Below are positions 38,283 through 50,403 of a stretch of 64,000 bases of DNA, one piece after another; position 1 is the stretch's first letter, and each line of letters starts with the position of its first letter. The DNA is from Tubulanus polymorphus. Its lineage: Eukaryota > Nemertea > Palaeonemertea > Tubulaniformes > Tubulanidae. Position numbers and translations under genes: made by a program. The notes beneath the pieces were generated by a model. That model worked only from the letters and a program-made list of their open reading frames with translations. It was not told where the DNA came from and searched no databases. The stretch lies in NCBI RefSeq assembly GCF_964204645.1, contig NC_134029.1:21966450-22030449 (forward strand), read 5' to 3'.

Positions 38283-39778
38283 TTATGTAGTTAGATAATT
38301 TTCGCCATCATCTTCAAGGAAATTAAAGTCGACCGAATTCGACGTTCTTCTCTCGGTGCCATCCCAAACTCGATCGGAAATCGTCGGTGCAGTCGCCGCT
38401 AAGAGCAGCGCGGTCATAAAATACGCAAATTGACGAGTATTGTCGTGGTCAGTGCTCATCGGTAAAACGCATGCTTCAATCAGTAGCAGCGAACTGACAA
38501 AAAATAACCAGAATACCAGTTCTTTCAACCACACCAATGTACCATCCTCCTTAATTCGATCCGTTTGAATGGCGATCTCGGTCTTCTTAACGGGCTCGAC
38601 CTTTGGTACGAGGGTATCGTCGTACAATGTATAAGCTGCCCTAATCCCGTCTACTATAGCCGTCAGATCATTCGTCACTTCTGTGGATGTATATTCATTC
38701 TGACGCTCAGCTACTGGGCAATGTAGATACTCGTCTAAAGTCGAACGGTCGGCGTTGGTCAAAGCTCCAAATTTTGAACATCCTCGGTCTCCGGTAACTA
38801 ACATGGTAGATGTGACGGCAGATATCGGTACAGAAATATTCCGCGTTTTGATGTAAACCCCGCATTCAAATTCGGACACCTTCTCAGGTCGATTTGTTTG
38901 AGTTTCATTATCAGTGAAATTGATGATGGGAGTTCCGCCGCAAAAACTTTTCACCTCTTTCACTTGAGTTTCAGTTTGCATCGCAAAATCCTCCTATCAA
39001 GATAAATGAAGATTTTATGAAAAGTCGCTCGCCAGTACAACAAAATAAAGATAACGTAGATTAGTATAAAAATGATCTAAACAAAGGTTTACCGTTTCTA
39101 TGGGTATCTTCTTGATTTTGTTAGTGCGTTTAGTATCTTTATGTTGTATCCAGCCGTCTATGGCACACGTGATAGCATGATTCGGCGGAGAAAACCGATA
39201 GAATTTACTGATGATACATTTCTGACGACAAGCGGGACAATGTATCTTCTGTTGCAGTGGATGCAGACCGACATTCTTAGGCCTACAGTGTTCAATAAGC
39301 TCTTGGATGCAACTGAAAGAAAATATGCCTTCAAAATGGGCCTATGCCTGACACACTTTTTTAGTAGAATATGTAATGTAATGATTGTTTTAAAGACCGT
39401 GAATATGACAAGGTGGATCGTTTATCAAATTAAGTCCATGACGTTCGCCTTCAAGCTATCATACATATAGCCTATCAATAAAAGATAATTTCATCGAATT
39501 GAGTTTTAACCAGTCTCGGCCTATAGCCGCCATAGACTGGGAATTTGTTTTACTTACTTGCGACAGAATGAGTGGCCACATGGCAAGACTTTGGGCAGGT
39601 TGAGATACTCTAAACAGATGGCACACCTCAGTGAAATCGTCCAATGATTTTCTTCATCAATCTCTTCGTCGTCTGAAAAACAACGTCCCGATGTCGAGGT
39701 TCCTGGTTGGTTCGGGGTGAATGCTGGTACATTTGCATTCAGTGCCGCGTTACTCTGAAATATCGGACAGTTCTGCAT
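38283..39778 (-). CDS. RING-finger protein with two C-terminal membrane helices
   Basis: Three exons, 39558-39778, 39093-39312 and 38283-38993, join in phase to 383 residues. The RING finger spans residues 52-102: CAIC (52, 55), CGH (67, 69), C72, C75 and HCPAC (99, 102), a C3HC4 pattern. C75 is the first complete codon of exon 2 (acceptor TTTCAG at 39313), which supports that splice choice. No B-box or coiled coil is evident. A 150-residue linker with repeated ETQT/IQTD motifs precedes two hydrophobic stretches near 305-324 and 335-352, then a short acidic tail. RING proteins of this type act as E3 ubiquitin ligases. Membrane anchoring suggests action at an organelle or the cell surface (inference). 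The open frame extends five codons upstream from a TTG, but the first ATG is at 39778. Confidence 0.75.
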
Positions 39779-39790
39779 AATATTCTCCAA

Positions 39791-40537
39791 TTTATTCCAT
39801 TCGCTGCCAGCAATTTTGCCCTAGATCGGACGAGATACGAATGCGTCTAATTTTTTCAAAGATGTCACCAGTAACCAAGGGAAATACTGGTCCAGTTACT
39901 AAGGTACCCATGATGCAATACAGTCTTGCGTCACAAGCGCGGCTGGTTGTCAAGAACTTTATTGTGAATTACAATATTCAACGTTCAAATGAATTTCGAA
40001 TTTCTCCATTAATGTATATCCATACATATTGAAGAGTCAAAAGGCCTATGTCACGAAAAGTCTTGTCGAATTAAGTTTCATTGTTTTTTTGTAACGAAGC
40101 ATATGTAGCATATTTCCAAATGTTGAGAGTTTTTTGTAATATAGCCCACCATCTACCAGAGCTGTCTGGCCTTTAACTGCATGCATGGCATCAATCAGGA
40201 TTATTTCATGAAAAGCCTTTCATAACATAGCATATAACATAACATTTATCTATAGCCTTGAAAGTTATACAAATGACATGAAGAAAAATCAGAAAAGCTA
40301 ATACATATAACTTTGACAGTTCCTGATAAACAATTTTATCATAACGGGCACCACCTTTTCATCGTTCGTAGCTTGAACAAATCTAATTTAAGTTCGTTCT
40401 CTCTCAATCGTTTACTTTCCCCAGGGTCCGAAAATCGAATGTTATATTTCACGATGTATATATACAATATAGGATCTAGGAATAGACATTAAATTATGGA
40501 AATTGTCATTTCATATTCATGAGAAACATTTCGCATC
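39791..40537. other. Divergent intergenic region
   Basis: Between the RING gene (minus) and a GPCR (plus). A TATATATA tract near 40455-40465 lies about 75 nt upstream of the GPCR start. No gene is seen. Confidence 0.5.
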
Positions 40538-41584
40538 ATGAATCTGTCTGACAATGGAGCGAACGAAACGCAGTGCGAGCTTCCTCCGTACAGATGGGAT
40601 TACACATTCAGCGTTTATTTGTATATATTTGTTTTCGGTCCATTAGCAACTTTCGGACTCTTGGTCAATCTGGTGACGATCATAGTTTTCGTTCGGCTAC
40701 ATGAACCTTCTTGTCACACGGTTTTGATACTAACCGTCTTTGACTTATTGTTTCTAATCACGGCGTTCACTTTGTTCCCGGCTAGAACTGTGTACGTCTA
40801 CGTTACGATTGGTCACTGGTTATTCCGCTACGACGATTGGCACTTCGGTCAAGATATCATCGTATTCACCATGCCGTTCTTTTACTTATTTCAGATGTCG
40901 CGTAACTGGTCTGTAGTCATAATAACTCTCGAAAGGATGTTCGTCGTGGCTTTTCCGTTGAGTTTCAAGAAATTCTGGACTCACAAAACTGCCAATATAT
41001 CGACACTAGTTATATTATTCATAAGCGCGTTGTTCTATTGGCCTTTTTTCTTTCCCAAAGAACTACCAGGAATTTGGGAAAATAATTGCCTAAAATCCGG
41101 TCAAATCATTTATACGATGGGTCTTAAAACGAAAAGAACAGAAACGCCGTTTAAATATCCGGCCTCGTATGAAAACAGAAAGCTCTATTTTCTATTCGGA
41201 ACGGTTTTGATTCCTCTCGGAATCATAGCTATCAACAGCATAGTGCTGGTCGTTACCACGACATCAGCGCGTCATAAACGACATAACATCACGACGAATA
41301 TAACATCCGATAAAAAACAACAACGACAAATAATGAAAATGTTGTCTGGTATAGTTCTTATATTTCTACTTTGTGAAATACCCGGTTGTTTAGATAGACT
41401 TATAACTCTTTTCGCAGGCTGGTTAATGAATATGGATGCGAGAATGGTTTTACGAAAAGTTGCCCTTTTTATGACTGTCCTCGATTCGACTTTGAATTTC
41501 TTGATGTACTGCGTGGCGAATAAAAGATTTCGATCCACAGCCGTTCGAACACTGAAACTCGAAATTCTTAACAGAAATACATAG
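40538..41584 (+). CDS. Class A GPCR, FMRFamide-receptor-like, intronless
   Basis: A single 348-residue frame with seven hydrophobic segments (about 24-52, 60-80, 106-134, 152-173, 215-240, 266-290 and 303-325). Sequons NLS and NET lie in the short N-terminus. TM1 has the conserved Asn (LVNLV), TM3 ends with ERM (132-134) in place of DRY, and TM7 has NFLMY in place of NPxxY followed by a basic helix-8 segment. These variants suit peptide receptors of the FMRFamide type, but the ligand is inference. The usual Cys at the outer end of TM3 is absent, although Cys184 is present in loop 2. The gene is convergent with the Cys-rich membrane protein downstream, about 140 bp between stops. Confidence 0.87.
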   Translation: MNLSDNGANETQCELPPYRWDYTFSVYLYIFVFGPLATFGLLVNLVTIIVFVRLHEPSCHTVLILTVFDLLFLITAFTLFPARTVYVYVTIGHWLFRYDDWHFGQDIIVFTMPFFYLFQMSRNWSVVIITLERMFVVAFPLSFKKFWTHKTANISTLVILFISALFYWPFFFPKELPGIWENNCLKSGQIIYTMGLKTKRTETPFKYPASYENRKLYFLFGTVLIPLGIIAINSIVLVVTTTSARHKRHNITTNITSDKKQQRQIMKMLSGIVLIFLLCEIPGCLDRLITLFAGWLMNMDARMVLRKVALFMTVLDSTLNFLMYCVANKRFRSTAVRTLKLEILNRNT

Positions 41585-41723
41585 AATATTGAATACTTCT
41601 TCTTTTGTGTAGTATTTTGATATATGCATAAAGATTGAAAAGCATAAACCATTTGCTGATCCGATTGTCTCATTTTTTAATGATATAGAAAAATCATCGG
41701 AAAAATATTTCTTATGTAACTTT

Positions 41724-42842
41724 TTAGTCGCTCTCGTAGTAGTACGCGAATTGTTGATATTGACTCGGATATCGTTCATAAAGAAAACACTGATTACGGT
41801 CGACATTTGAGGTTTCGTTCTGGTAGAGATTCTCAATAGATTCGTGAACAAATCTCCTGTTATCATCAGAAACTGGTGTAAGCACATCCGTGATTATCGG
41901 TTGCTGATCGTATACATCTTTATCGATGATCTGGCCTTTTATCGGTTCGTTGTTTTGCAGATTTTCTTTGGGAGCGGATGGTTCCGGTCGAGTTTCAATT
42001 TCTTCAATGAATTCGACGGATGTCCATCGTAGGTCGGTCGCCTGTCTGTAAAACGAAAGCGGTCGGACACGAGACACATCTTGTCGGGCTACATTATCAT
42101 CGCGACTCACTACTGGAAGAAACCATGGAAGTTATGCATGAATTGTGTATTCTAGATCGATTAACTAAGTTAAAGCGTTAATTAGAAATCAATGGTCTTA
42201 CCGCCAGCGCGGTGGAATTTATAGCTAAAATAAGCGATCAAAACGATGACGATTACGGTGACAACTATAAGAACAAGTAAACCGGGAAGTAGACCAAATA
42301 TTCGTGTTCTCCATCCAATTTCATTCAGTCTGGTGAATAAAGAAAGCAAATATAAAACAGCCATAGGCTGGCACCCATACTGAACAGTCAGAGCCAGAGG
42401 GATTTTATAACTGCTATTTGGAAACGATCTAAACAAATCCTTAATGAAATGTTCCATGATTATCTTATTCAACAGTCCAACATTACATGCAGGACGTACC
42501 CGCATGACTGGCGTTGATGTCCAGTTGATACTTGGTTGTCGACGATATGAATTCGATTCTCAATCTCAACGCAGCAATACTTATGATAGTTTTTCCAACA
42601 GCAATACGTGTCACATACGCGTTCTTCATACCATCGACGATTGGTACTACTGCAGTAGCCTGTACAGGTTCTATCATCTGCAATACCATAAGAAAAGACC
42701 AGATTTTTACATCGTTGTCGAAATGGCTGACTGACGCATTTGTACGCATAGTTCTCCAAAGACTACGTCACTTACCCAAGGAAATGATTTTATCCAATGA
42801 AATATTACGTTTAATCGCGTCCGATTGCTTCATATCCTGCAT
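41724..42842 (-). CDS. Small Cys-rich single-pass membrane protein, Shisa-like layout
   Basis: Exons 42500-42677, 42202-42329 and 41724-42112 join in phase. A candidate first exon, 42776-42842, also fits (253 residues in all). The extracellular part has C-x3-C-x12-C-x3-CC-x7-CC (about residues 27-58), ending in YCCWKNYHKYCC. One strong membrane helix (about 94-116) follows, then a cytosolic tail of about 130 residues with Pro/Glu-rich stretches and a Tyr-rich end. A Cys-rich ectodomain with CC...CC just before one helix is the plan of Shisa-type adaptor proteins, but one cysteine pair of classic Shisa is missing. The first exon encodes no signal peptide, so the true 5' end may lie elsewhere. 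Function unknown; Shisa relatives modulate receptor trafficking. Confidence 0.55.
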
Positions 42843-43686
42843 ATTTCTATATTCTAATATATCCAAAGAACTTTCTCAATATACAAACGGCATGATGCTG
42901 CAGAAAATTACGTATTCACAACCAAAACACATATACATAATCCAATCAAAAATCAATCTTCTTCATGTATTTTTGACATATCTACGCACAATACGAGGCA
43001 TGTCGGTTCTTCATTGATGCAGGTTGCATTTGACCGTGTAGAATTTTCAATGGAAGGAAATACTTCAGTTTTTATGCACAACATCATTGTTTAATTGCGT
43101 CTAATGAATTCAGGCCAGCAATGCAGCGATGCCATGTCACTAATTATACAGAAGCCATCTACTTGATTCGTAGAAAGATCGTAAACTTTTGATGATACTT
43201 TTCCTTCCTACCAGCAATTTGAAGCATAGCAAAATTGAAAAATGGGGAGAGTGCACGTATCATTTAAGATGACAAAATGTTACATAAATGAGTAAGTATT
43301 ACAGTAATGCAAAGGTCAATTTGTGCAAAATTGATGGACTTCAGGACCCTTTGTAGTGGGGGAGCTGAAGCCCACCCCCTCACTACTACGGCCCATAAAG
43401 GTTAAAGAAGCGTGTAATAAAAACTTAATGAAATACTAAGATATTTATCAAAATTTATTATTGCGGGATAAGTTACGAGCATGTATATATAAGTTATCGC
43501 TGTAGCACATTTCTTACTTTGTTATTACAGGAACATTTAGGTGAATTTTTTTTAAAAATCTTTTTAGAGTTTTATTCGTGTCCACAATTAAATCTTGTTG
43601 CGAATCATTTCGTCGGTGGTCCTCGTTTTGAATAGCATGTTTATGATAACATATGAACCATAGATTTATGAATCTGCGAATGTGGC
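42843..43686. other. Intergenic region
   Basis: The 5' flank of the Cys-rich membrane protein and the 3' flank of the Mieap-type gene. A minus-strand AATAAA at 43571-43576 probably ends the Mieap-type transcript. A GGGGGAGCTGAAGCCCACCC segment near 43.36 kb looks like a repeat fragment. Confidence 0.5.
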
Positions 43687-46449
43687 TCATCTTATGATTC
43701 GAATTGCGACCCTTCCTCTCGATAGAATCGACCCTTCTTCCTTTTCACATAAACCTGGCAGCAAATGGTAATCAATGTCCGCGCCTGTCATCGGCTGCGA
43801 CCTGAAAGGTACGTGGAGTTCGTCCGAAAAACTGGACGCGTCCACGCTCAGTTGTAACGGTGGATCCAGGAGTACCATTTGCCAACAGAGCATACACGAA
43901 TCTATGACGTACTTCCGGATGACTTGGCTCTCGCACACGGCGGGCAACATCATACGCGGGTTACTTTCTAAAAGTCTGGCAAATACGCTCTGCAAAAGAA
44001 TACAGTATATATTAGCATATGGTAGAAATTCACGTAAATAAATAGGATCTCGATATCAATATTACGTTAACGATAGAAGTGACGTCGGCCAAATTCGAGT
44101 TTAGTGACGCTACGTGGATCGCTTGTTTGAGAATGCTCTCTGGTACCATCATAGGTTCCTTTCGCTGTTTTGGAGCCGACACCTGGAAAATGATTATTAC
44201 ATGAGAAATGCTACGGTGAAGAATTTATGGAACATTCTGTTTACCGGTTACCGTGTTCTTACCATTTCAAATATAGTTATATTTTCTTGTACGCTAGGCC
44301 GCTTGCTTCTAATTTTTTTGGTCTTTTGTGTGCACGAATCGTCAAAAGGATTTAGAATTGACAGTTTTAATCGTTCAATGAACTCGTCCCTTTTTGTTTC
44401 GCAAACTGCATAGGATTCCTTAAAAACACGAGAATAACATTAATTCATGGCAATGCTAGCACGATGAAGAACGAAAAGGAGGCTCCTCATACCACTATGA
44501 TGGCACACAGCAGTTTGTATTTCGATTTGTCGTCGTGAAGTCGGTGAATATGATCTAACTCCGTCTTCGCCTCGTTCAGCGTCATTTTATCGAGAAGAAC
44601 ATGCATATCTTTCAACGCTGAAACAGTTTCGGAGCGATGATTCGTTACAGCGTCTTCCTTGGGTGGTTCCGACTGCGAAGAACTCTGAGAGCTGAGAAAG
44701 AATGAATGTACATCACTCAAAAGCTGTGTTAATATTTGATTTAAAACTCCCAACTATTTCGGGAGCAGCAATCTGGGGTGAATTTAGGCTCCCGGCCGTC
44801 TCCGGAGCGGCAGGTATAGGGTCAACATGTACATAGTAGACTTACATTTTAGCTGCCATTTGCTGTACTTTCAACTTATCCAATTCGTGTTTTGTAGTGC
44901 TTAACTCTTGCGTCAATTCTTCTATTCGTTTATTCGCGTCGTCCAAACGCGATTGAATTCTAACAAAAAACAAACCGAACGAAAATTATCGAAAAAACGA
45001 TATCAAAATGACGGCAACCGGTGAAATCATTTTTTACAGACCCGTCGCTGTTATGTGATGTGGTGACGTTTTGTGCATTGCTATCGATGATGATCGAACG
45101 TCTGGCAGTTTGTGACATGGCAGCAGAGTCTCGCAATCTCTTCAAGTCCGACATCAATTGCTCCTTTAAGTTTATGTCATAATCAGGTGAAGGCGAAGGC
45201 GTCGAGGACCTATCACAATATAAATAAACATTTATACATTTTCAAACCAGGACAATTGTTATAACATAACCGGCGTGATTATTTGGGTTAAGAGCACTGA
45301 TTTGCGCGTACCGTGGTGGGGTTGACAGTTTAGGGGAAGGCATGCGGCAATTACTCGCTTTAACTACAGGAGAATCGTTGTTTGAACCAAGAGGTTTCGC
45401 CAAAAGTAGGTCATCACGATGACGTAAAAACTGCGTAATACGCTGGTTATCCGCGGCCATCCTCTGTATGACGTCACCTTGGTCCAATAGATGATTGAAA
45501 AGCTGAAATAAATAAGGCAACTTAAATTGATCGGTAAAGAACAGAATTCTTTTAATTTCCTATAGTTCTTTGCCTACTTTCAAATGTATTGTATGACAGA
45601 ATTATCTGTGCTCAGATTTCAGAAATAAATCACGATTGGTAGAACACTATATCCGTGTTGACGCGATGAGGAGAGAATCCCACAATGATAATAAAAAGTC
45701 CGAAAAAGAAACTTCGAGATAGTAGTTTATTTCAACGTATCGACTATATCCTAATAGTCATCTTCAGGAATAATAGTCGATACGTTGAAATAAACTACTA
45801 TCTCGAAGTTTCTTTTTCGGACTTTTTATTATCATTGTGGGATTCTCTCCTCTTCAGAAATAAACTTTGATATGGTCTTCACTCACCTCGATTATTTTGG
45901 CTATCATTTCGGTGCCCAGCTTGCTCGGATTAACTGTACGGAAGAACTGATATTTTGGCCAATGAGTGATCAGTTTGTCGACCGTAGTGTTGAATTTACG
46001 GAGCAAATCCATGCGACTGTCGATTCGGCTGGGGACGCAGTCGGCATCATAATCTGCAGGTGGGATTCTTGTACCCGATAAAAACCGATACGACTAAAAG
46101 ATAGATAAGGATTATAGCAAATTGAGATTCAAATGAAATCGAACAATAGATTTATAGATAGCTGTATACAAACCAATGAATCTGATCCTGCAGTTGAATT
46201 CGCACCCAATACAGGACTCGATGATGTCAAACCACCTTCCGCAGCGCCGGAAATTCGGCGAAAACCTTTGATATCATAGGACACATCTTTAAGATCAGCT
46301 TCCTGTAACGAATGTCTCTTCATTCGCGCAGCTTCCTTATTTTTCTTTTTCCGTTTGCTGTTCTCCGATCCACTGACCGATTGAGATCGGTCACCTTTGT
46401 TTCTGCTTGAATCGTGGAACGGCGACTCTTTCGACGCGTTGGAACCCAT
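43687..46449 (-). CDS. Mieap (SPATA18) C-terminal-domain protein
   Basis: Nine exons on the minus strand join in phase to 564 residues: 46170-46449, 45887-46053, 45312-45502, 45042-45209, 44846-44959, 44493-44691, 44263-44418, 44066-44182 and 43687-43989. The N-terminus MGSNAS fits N-myristoylation. Residues about 30-60 are basic and Ser-rich. A coiled coil occupies about 270-307. The last 190 residues match the Mieap C-terminal domain in layout: ESYAVCETKRDEFIERL, then NPRMMLPAVCE and CWQMVLLDPPL. Human Mieap (538 residues) acts in mitochondrial quality control. The N-terminal half here does not resemble it, so this is a domain relative and not a clear orthologue. Some donors are weak (GTATAC, GTCTGT), so internal boundaries may shift. 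Confidence 0.72.
45668..45852. repeat. Perfect 80-nt inverted repeat with 25-nt loop
   Basis: Arms 45668-45747 and 45773-45852 are exact reverse complements, and the loop is 45748-45772. It lies in an intron of the Mieap-type gene, its end 34 nt from the nearest exon boundary. On the minus strand the loop and inner arm read CCTGAAGATGACTATTAGG followed by GTCGATACGTTGAAATAAA. The outer ends carry GTGGGATTCT. Perfect arms imply recent origin or an assembly artefact. Confidence 0.95.
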
Positions 46450-49400
46450 CTAAGTCGAGAGAAGAAGAAAATGAATATCTGTGTATTCTATATACCGACC
46501 CGAACGCCATTCGACATCCAATGATTCTTGAAAAAAGTACGTCAGACATATACTTAATCATTATCAATTGATCTAACTTGATTTATGTTGTCAGCGCTGC
46601 TCCGAACTCACCTTGGATCCAGATTTTGACAGCAACCTTGACACTATCACAAGGTCGACTCCTGGTTGTGACCGATTACTGTAAGTTTATAGCAGCAGCA
46701 GTTATTTCGGATCCGTTCATGATTAATCTGTCATAAAACTGTCCGGTATACCAGCGCCGTAGTAAACATACAGTTCATCGTATATATGTTTAACTGTCAC
46801 TGCTGTTTGGTATGTTGCAGGCTAGGTCAGTATAGATAGTGTGTTCAACTATCGCTAGGCCTCATGAACGTTATCTCATTTATGGCATACATTCCCATTA
46901 CGAGTGCGCGGTTTGGATGTATTTTTCTTTATTTATCTAACACAATAAATCGTATTAATGATTTTATCATTACGAGTCGAATGAACGCAACGAGCTTTAA
47001 GAACTGAATGTACTTACATTTACCAGCGCGAAAACCCGAAAAACCCTCTTAACAAAGTTATGAACGATATGTGATATGCGCGTAGCAATCAAAATGTAGT
47101 TATGCTGTTCGAATGATCAACGATTGGAATGAGGAAGTTTTTTTTGGGTTTGCAATACTACGTATAACATAACCAGTTAAAAATGTCACTGTCAGAAAGC
47201 TGGTGTAATAAAAAATGTCCATATTCTCTCCACAACCGGATTCCGTAGAGACGACTGTTCGACAAATCACTCAGTCGCGATAGCCTGGAACGGGTGTTTT
47301 TTTCCACCCAGTCCAGGAAGTGGTTGTTGTCCGCAGAGATCTGCGTCGCTCTATGATCCTAGTGTACACTAAGGTTCTTTGTGAAGTGTTTTTTTTTATA
47401 TATCAAATCAACTTAAAACAAAACAATAACTTTGACTCGAACTGGGTGTTATCATTTGGCAAGAACACGGAATTTTTTCGGCTTTTTCCGTCGATATAAT
47501 GATAACAGCGATATGATAAACGGGGCCAAAATAAGAATTTCTTTGTTTTCGCGCAAAAAATTGAATTTTAGAGAATATTCGAACTTTTCTCAACTATAGC
47601 TCATTTGCATATCAAGAATGTAAGGCCCGACAGCTACCACACTTCTCTCTAATCCGTTTTTTAATGCATATGATAATTTCTTAAAATTTGACCAAACTGT
47701 TGTAGGCCTAAGGACAACTTGCGACTTTCACAAAATTGGTAAATTATTTGTACGCCAATCTGCATATCGAAGGTGATCCAATTAGTCACGGTAAGCAAAT
47801 TAAAAACAGCGGGACGTGAATAGAATCGTTTTTGTCTCAAATCCAATGAACCCCAGGCAGTACATATATTGTACTGTAATAAGTCCATTCATTATAGATA
47901 TCGTTTTATGTATGTGTACAATAAACAGACATTCCGCAGACCGTTCAAATTCCTTTCTCAATACTAAAATAACACCAGTACAGTTCGAAGGACTCCAACC
48001 GGCAAAGTACAAGAAAATAGTCAACGTGGGAATATCTATTTTCATTTTAATATCACTATTCGGTATAAATGTTTTTCGTTCTCAGATGCAGACGGATAGA
48101 CGCTTGACGTGACGTCATCGCTTTGTGACGTGGTAAGTAATTTTTTATTCAATGTTAGTCATGATATCACCATCAAAACGTTGACTCCTAAACACGTATT
48201 GCTTGACCAGTGCCGTAAAACTATAAGTACGAATGAACCACCTTTCATTTCCTAAAATGTTGGAACTGATAATATATATATAACTAGTCATTACAAACAA
48301 ACAGGAGCTATTTGGTGATATCTGGCGTATTGGTGGAAAAGAATAGAACATTTTTCTCTGTTTTTCTCTGCAATTTGGTCTCGAATAAAGTAAGTTTGAA
48401 AATATGCACATATTTTAAACGAGAACTAACCAAACAGTGATGATCTTACCCTTCAAACAGACAACAGAAAATTCTGGAAAACAGAAAGTTGGGAAAATTC
48501 TGGACAGAAAAGTCTGGAAATATTTCTGGAATTCTGTGAAGCGTCAATTCTGGACATTTTTCTGGATTTTTTAAGTCAATACTTAAATTCCTTAAGGTAG
48601 CAGGGTGGGAACCCAGAACCCCAGCGCCCCCTAGATACGGGCAGTGTAGTCTCCGTGGCTGCTGCTTTTCCAATCTTTATTTCAATTAAAAGAAGCTGTC
48701 TGCGTTGAATGATATAAGCTAGATTTATTGGTTCACATGCGTAAAAACGAACATTCTTTATTCTGATGTTATTATACCCAGCGGCGACGATGTGATTTCA
48801 TATTCGCGGCGAGGTTCGTTGTTATATTTCACTGATGACTAATTATCAAGTATAAGAATGAAACACGAGCTTTTGCTGCTAGAACCGAGAGTAGGAACAA
48901 TGCATAACGCGAACAATGATTCACGTCCAGTAAATCGATGCCGTCAAATAATCAGAATACTGTTCTTCTCTTATCCTCTCCTATCGTTCACCGTCGGTGT
49001 ATTTACACGGGATCGACTTCGTCGGACGCCACTAAACAGTATAGATTTACAGGTAAAAATGATAGCGACTCCGATATACTCTCGAAGTGAATGTGTGGGT
49101 GGTTTTGATAACATTTTGCCAACGTTTGTACTATACGCCTATACGTAACTCATTCAACCATAAGAGGTACGTTTTCCTGGATATCTATCTGCATTTTCAA
49201 GGGTTATCCCGTATGTTACATTTTTTAAAGGCAAAGAGAAAGCCAGAAATAAACACTGACATTTCCAACCTATCTAACGACTGTTTCCACTATAGGGGTT
49301 CACTCAATGCCCTGCGTATCTTCTTCTGACTGTTCGGCGGATACTTTTTTTGCTGATTTTCTTTTCTTTCACTCGGTGCGCATCCTTTTGTTTTCTGGAT

Positions 49401-50403
49401 TTTGAGTTGGAAATGTGCCACATAAGTTAGTTATATATAACGTGGAGGTAGGGGGTTAGTGTAAATACATAAAGTTAGACGGTTAGGTATGCACACACCT
49501 GGATGTCTCTAATACATACAGGATACATTATTCAGCTTACTTATAATTTCTAGATCAAATCTAAAATAGAAAAGGTATATTTTCGTTGTAAAAAAGAACC
49601 TACTTTTCGCCGTTGTATATAATATGTAGGTAAATGATTCCGAACTCAAATTAAGTTATTTTCAATCATTTGAATGACGGAAATGTTTATACACTAACAT
49701 TTACACAATTTTGGAACTGGCTCCTGTTATTATTATTTTCCGCTTCAACAACAACTTATTTATCTTGGCAAATACCTGGCAAACCGGTGGTCTTGTTGAT
49801 CTCCAATATTGACATATGCCCGCGTGGTTCGGCGACCGAAGTCCACTCCGTACTGATGTCAGAAATAGACCATAGATAAATAGACCTGATACAGAGATTT
49901 ATGTATTTATGACCCTAATTGCTAGACCAAGCATTGCATAATGTCGTTGATATATCGACTACATCTACATATACATGATAATCGCCATATTTTGCCACAA
50001 AGCCTTAGTGACAAGAACACGTAAACTGACAATCTATGATTACATTTTGATTACAGTATTATATTTCACCACGAGATTTTAATCTCCGAATTAAAACTTC
50101 TCCCGTATTTTAATTGTAGAATTGATTAATGTTGATATAGATTAGAGAAAGTGAAGTCGTTGTAGTAAGAGTATTCAGTCGGTGGCCGCCATCTCTGGGA
50201 ACGAAACAGGCGCTCCACGTGCGGCGCGAATACTCGCTATGTAAAACTGGCCGTGTGAAGATGAATACTGCGTCATGCTCGTCGAGGCTGAATACCGGTT
50301 AAAGGTGGATTATTTGTGGAACTAATCAAACAAAATGAACTTATTGATTTGTGAGAAATGTACACGGATTTAGCATAATTCACTAATAGAAGCCGCCTTC
50401 CTC
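46450..50403. other. Intergenic region, about 4 kb, no gene recognised
   Basis: Between the divergent Mieap-type gene and the DEG/ENaC gene. A TCTGGA-rich degenerate repeat near 48450-48600 (words such as AATTCTGGA and TTTCTGGA) is the only notable structure. Frames of up to 98 codons show no recognisable protein. Confidence 0.5.

Noticed and set aside
39093-39282. RING exon 2 starting at the internal acceptor CTGTAG (first base 39282)
   Set aside because: That start loses the sixth zinc ligand (Cys). The stronger acceptor TTTCTTTCAG, giving first base 39312, restores a complete C3HC4 ring in frame.
41272-41887. Antisense frames of 133 and 145 codons over the second GPCR's 3' end and the neighbouring tail exon
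   Set aside because: They overlap proven coding segments in other frames and lack splice or domain support.
45242-45311. Extending the third Mieap exon through the whole open frame to the GTTATG donor
   Set aside because: That donor leaves the wrong phase and creates stops in the next exon; the GTACGC donor after 45312 fits phase and reading frame.
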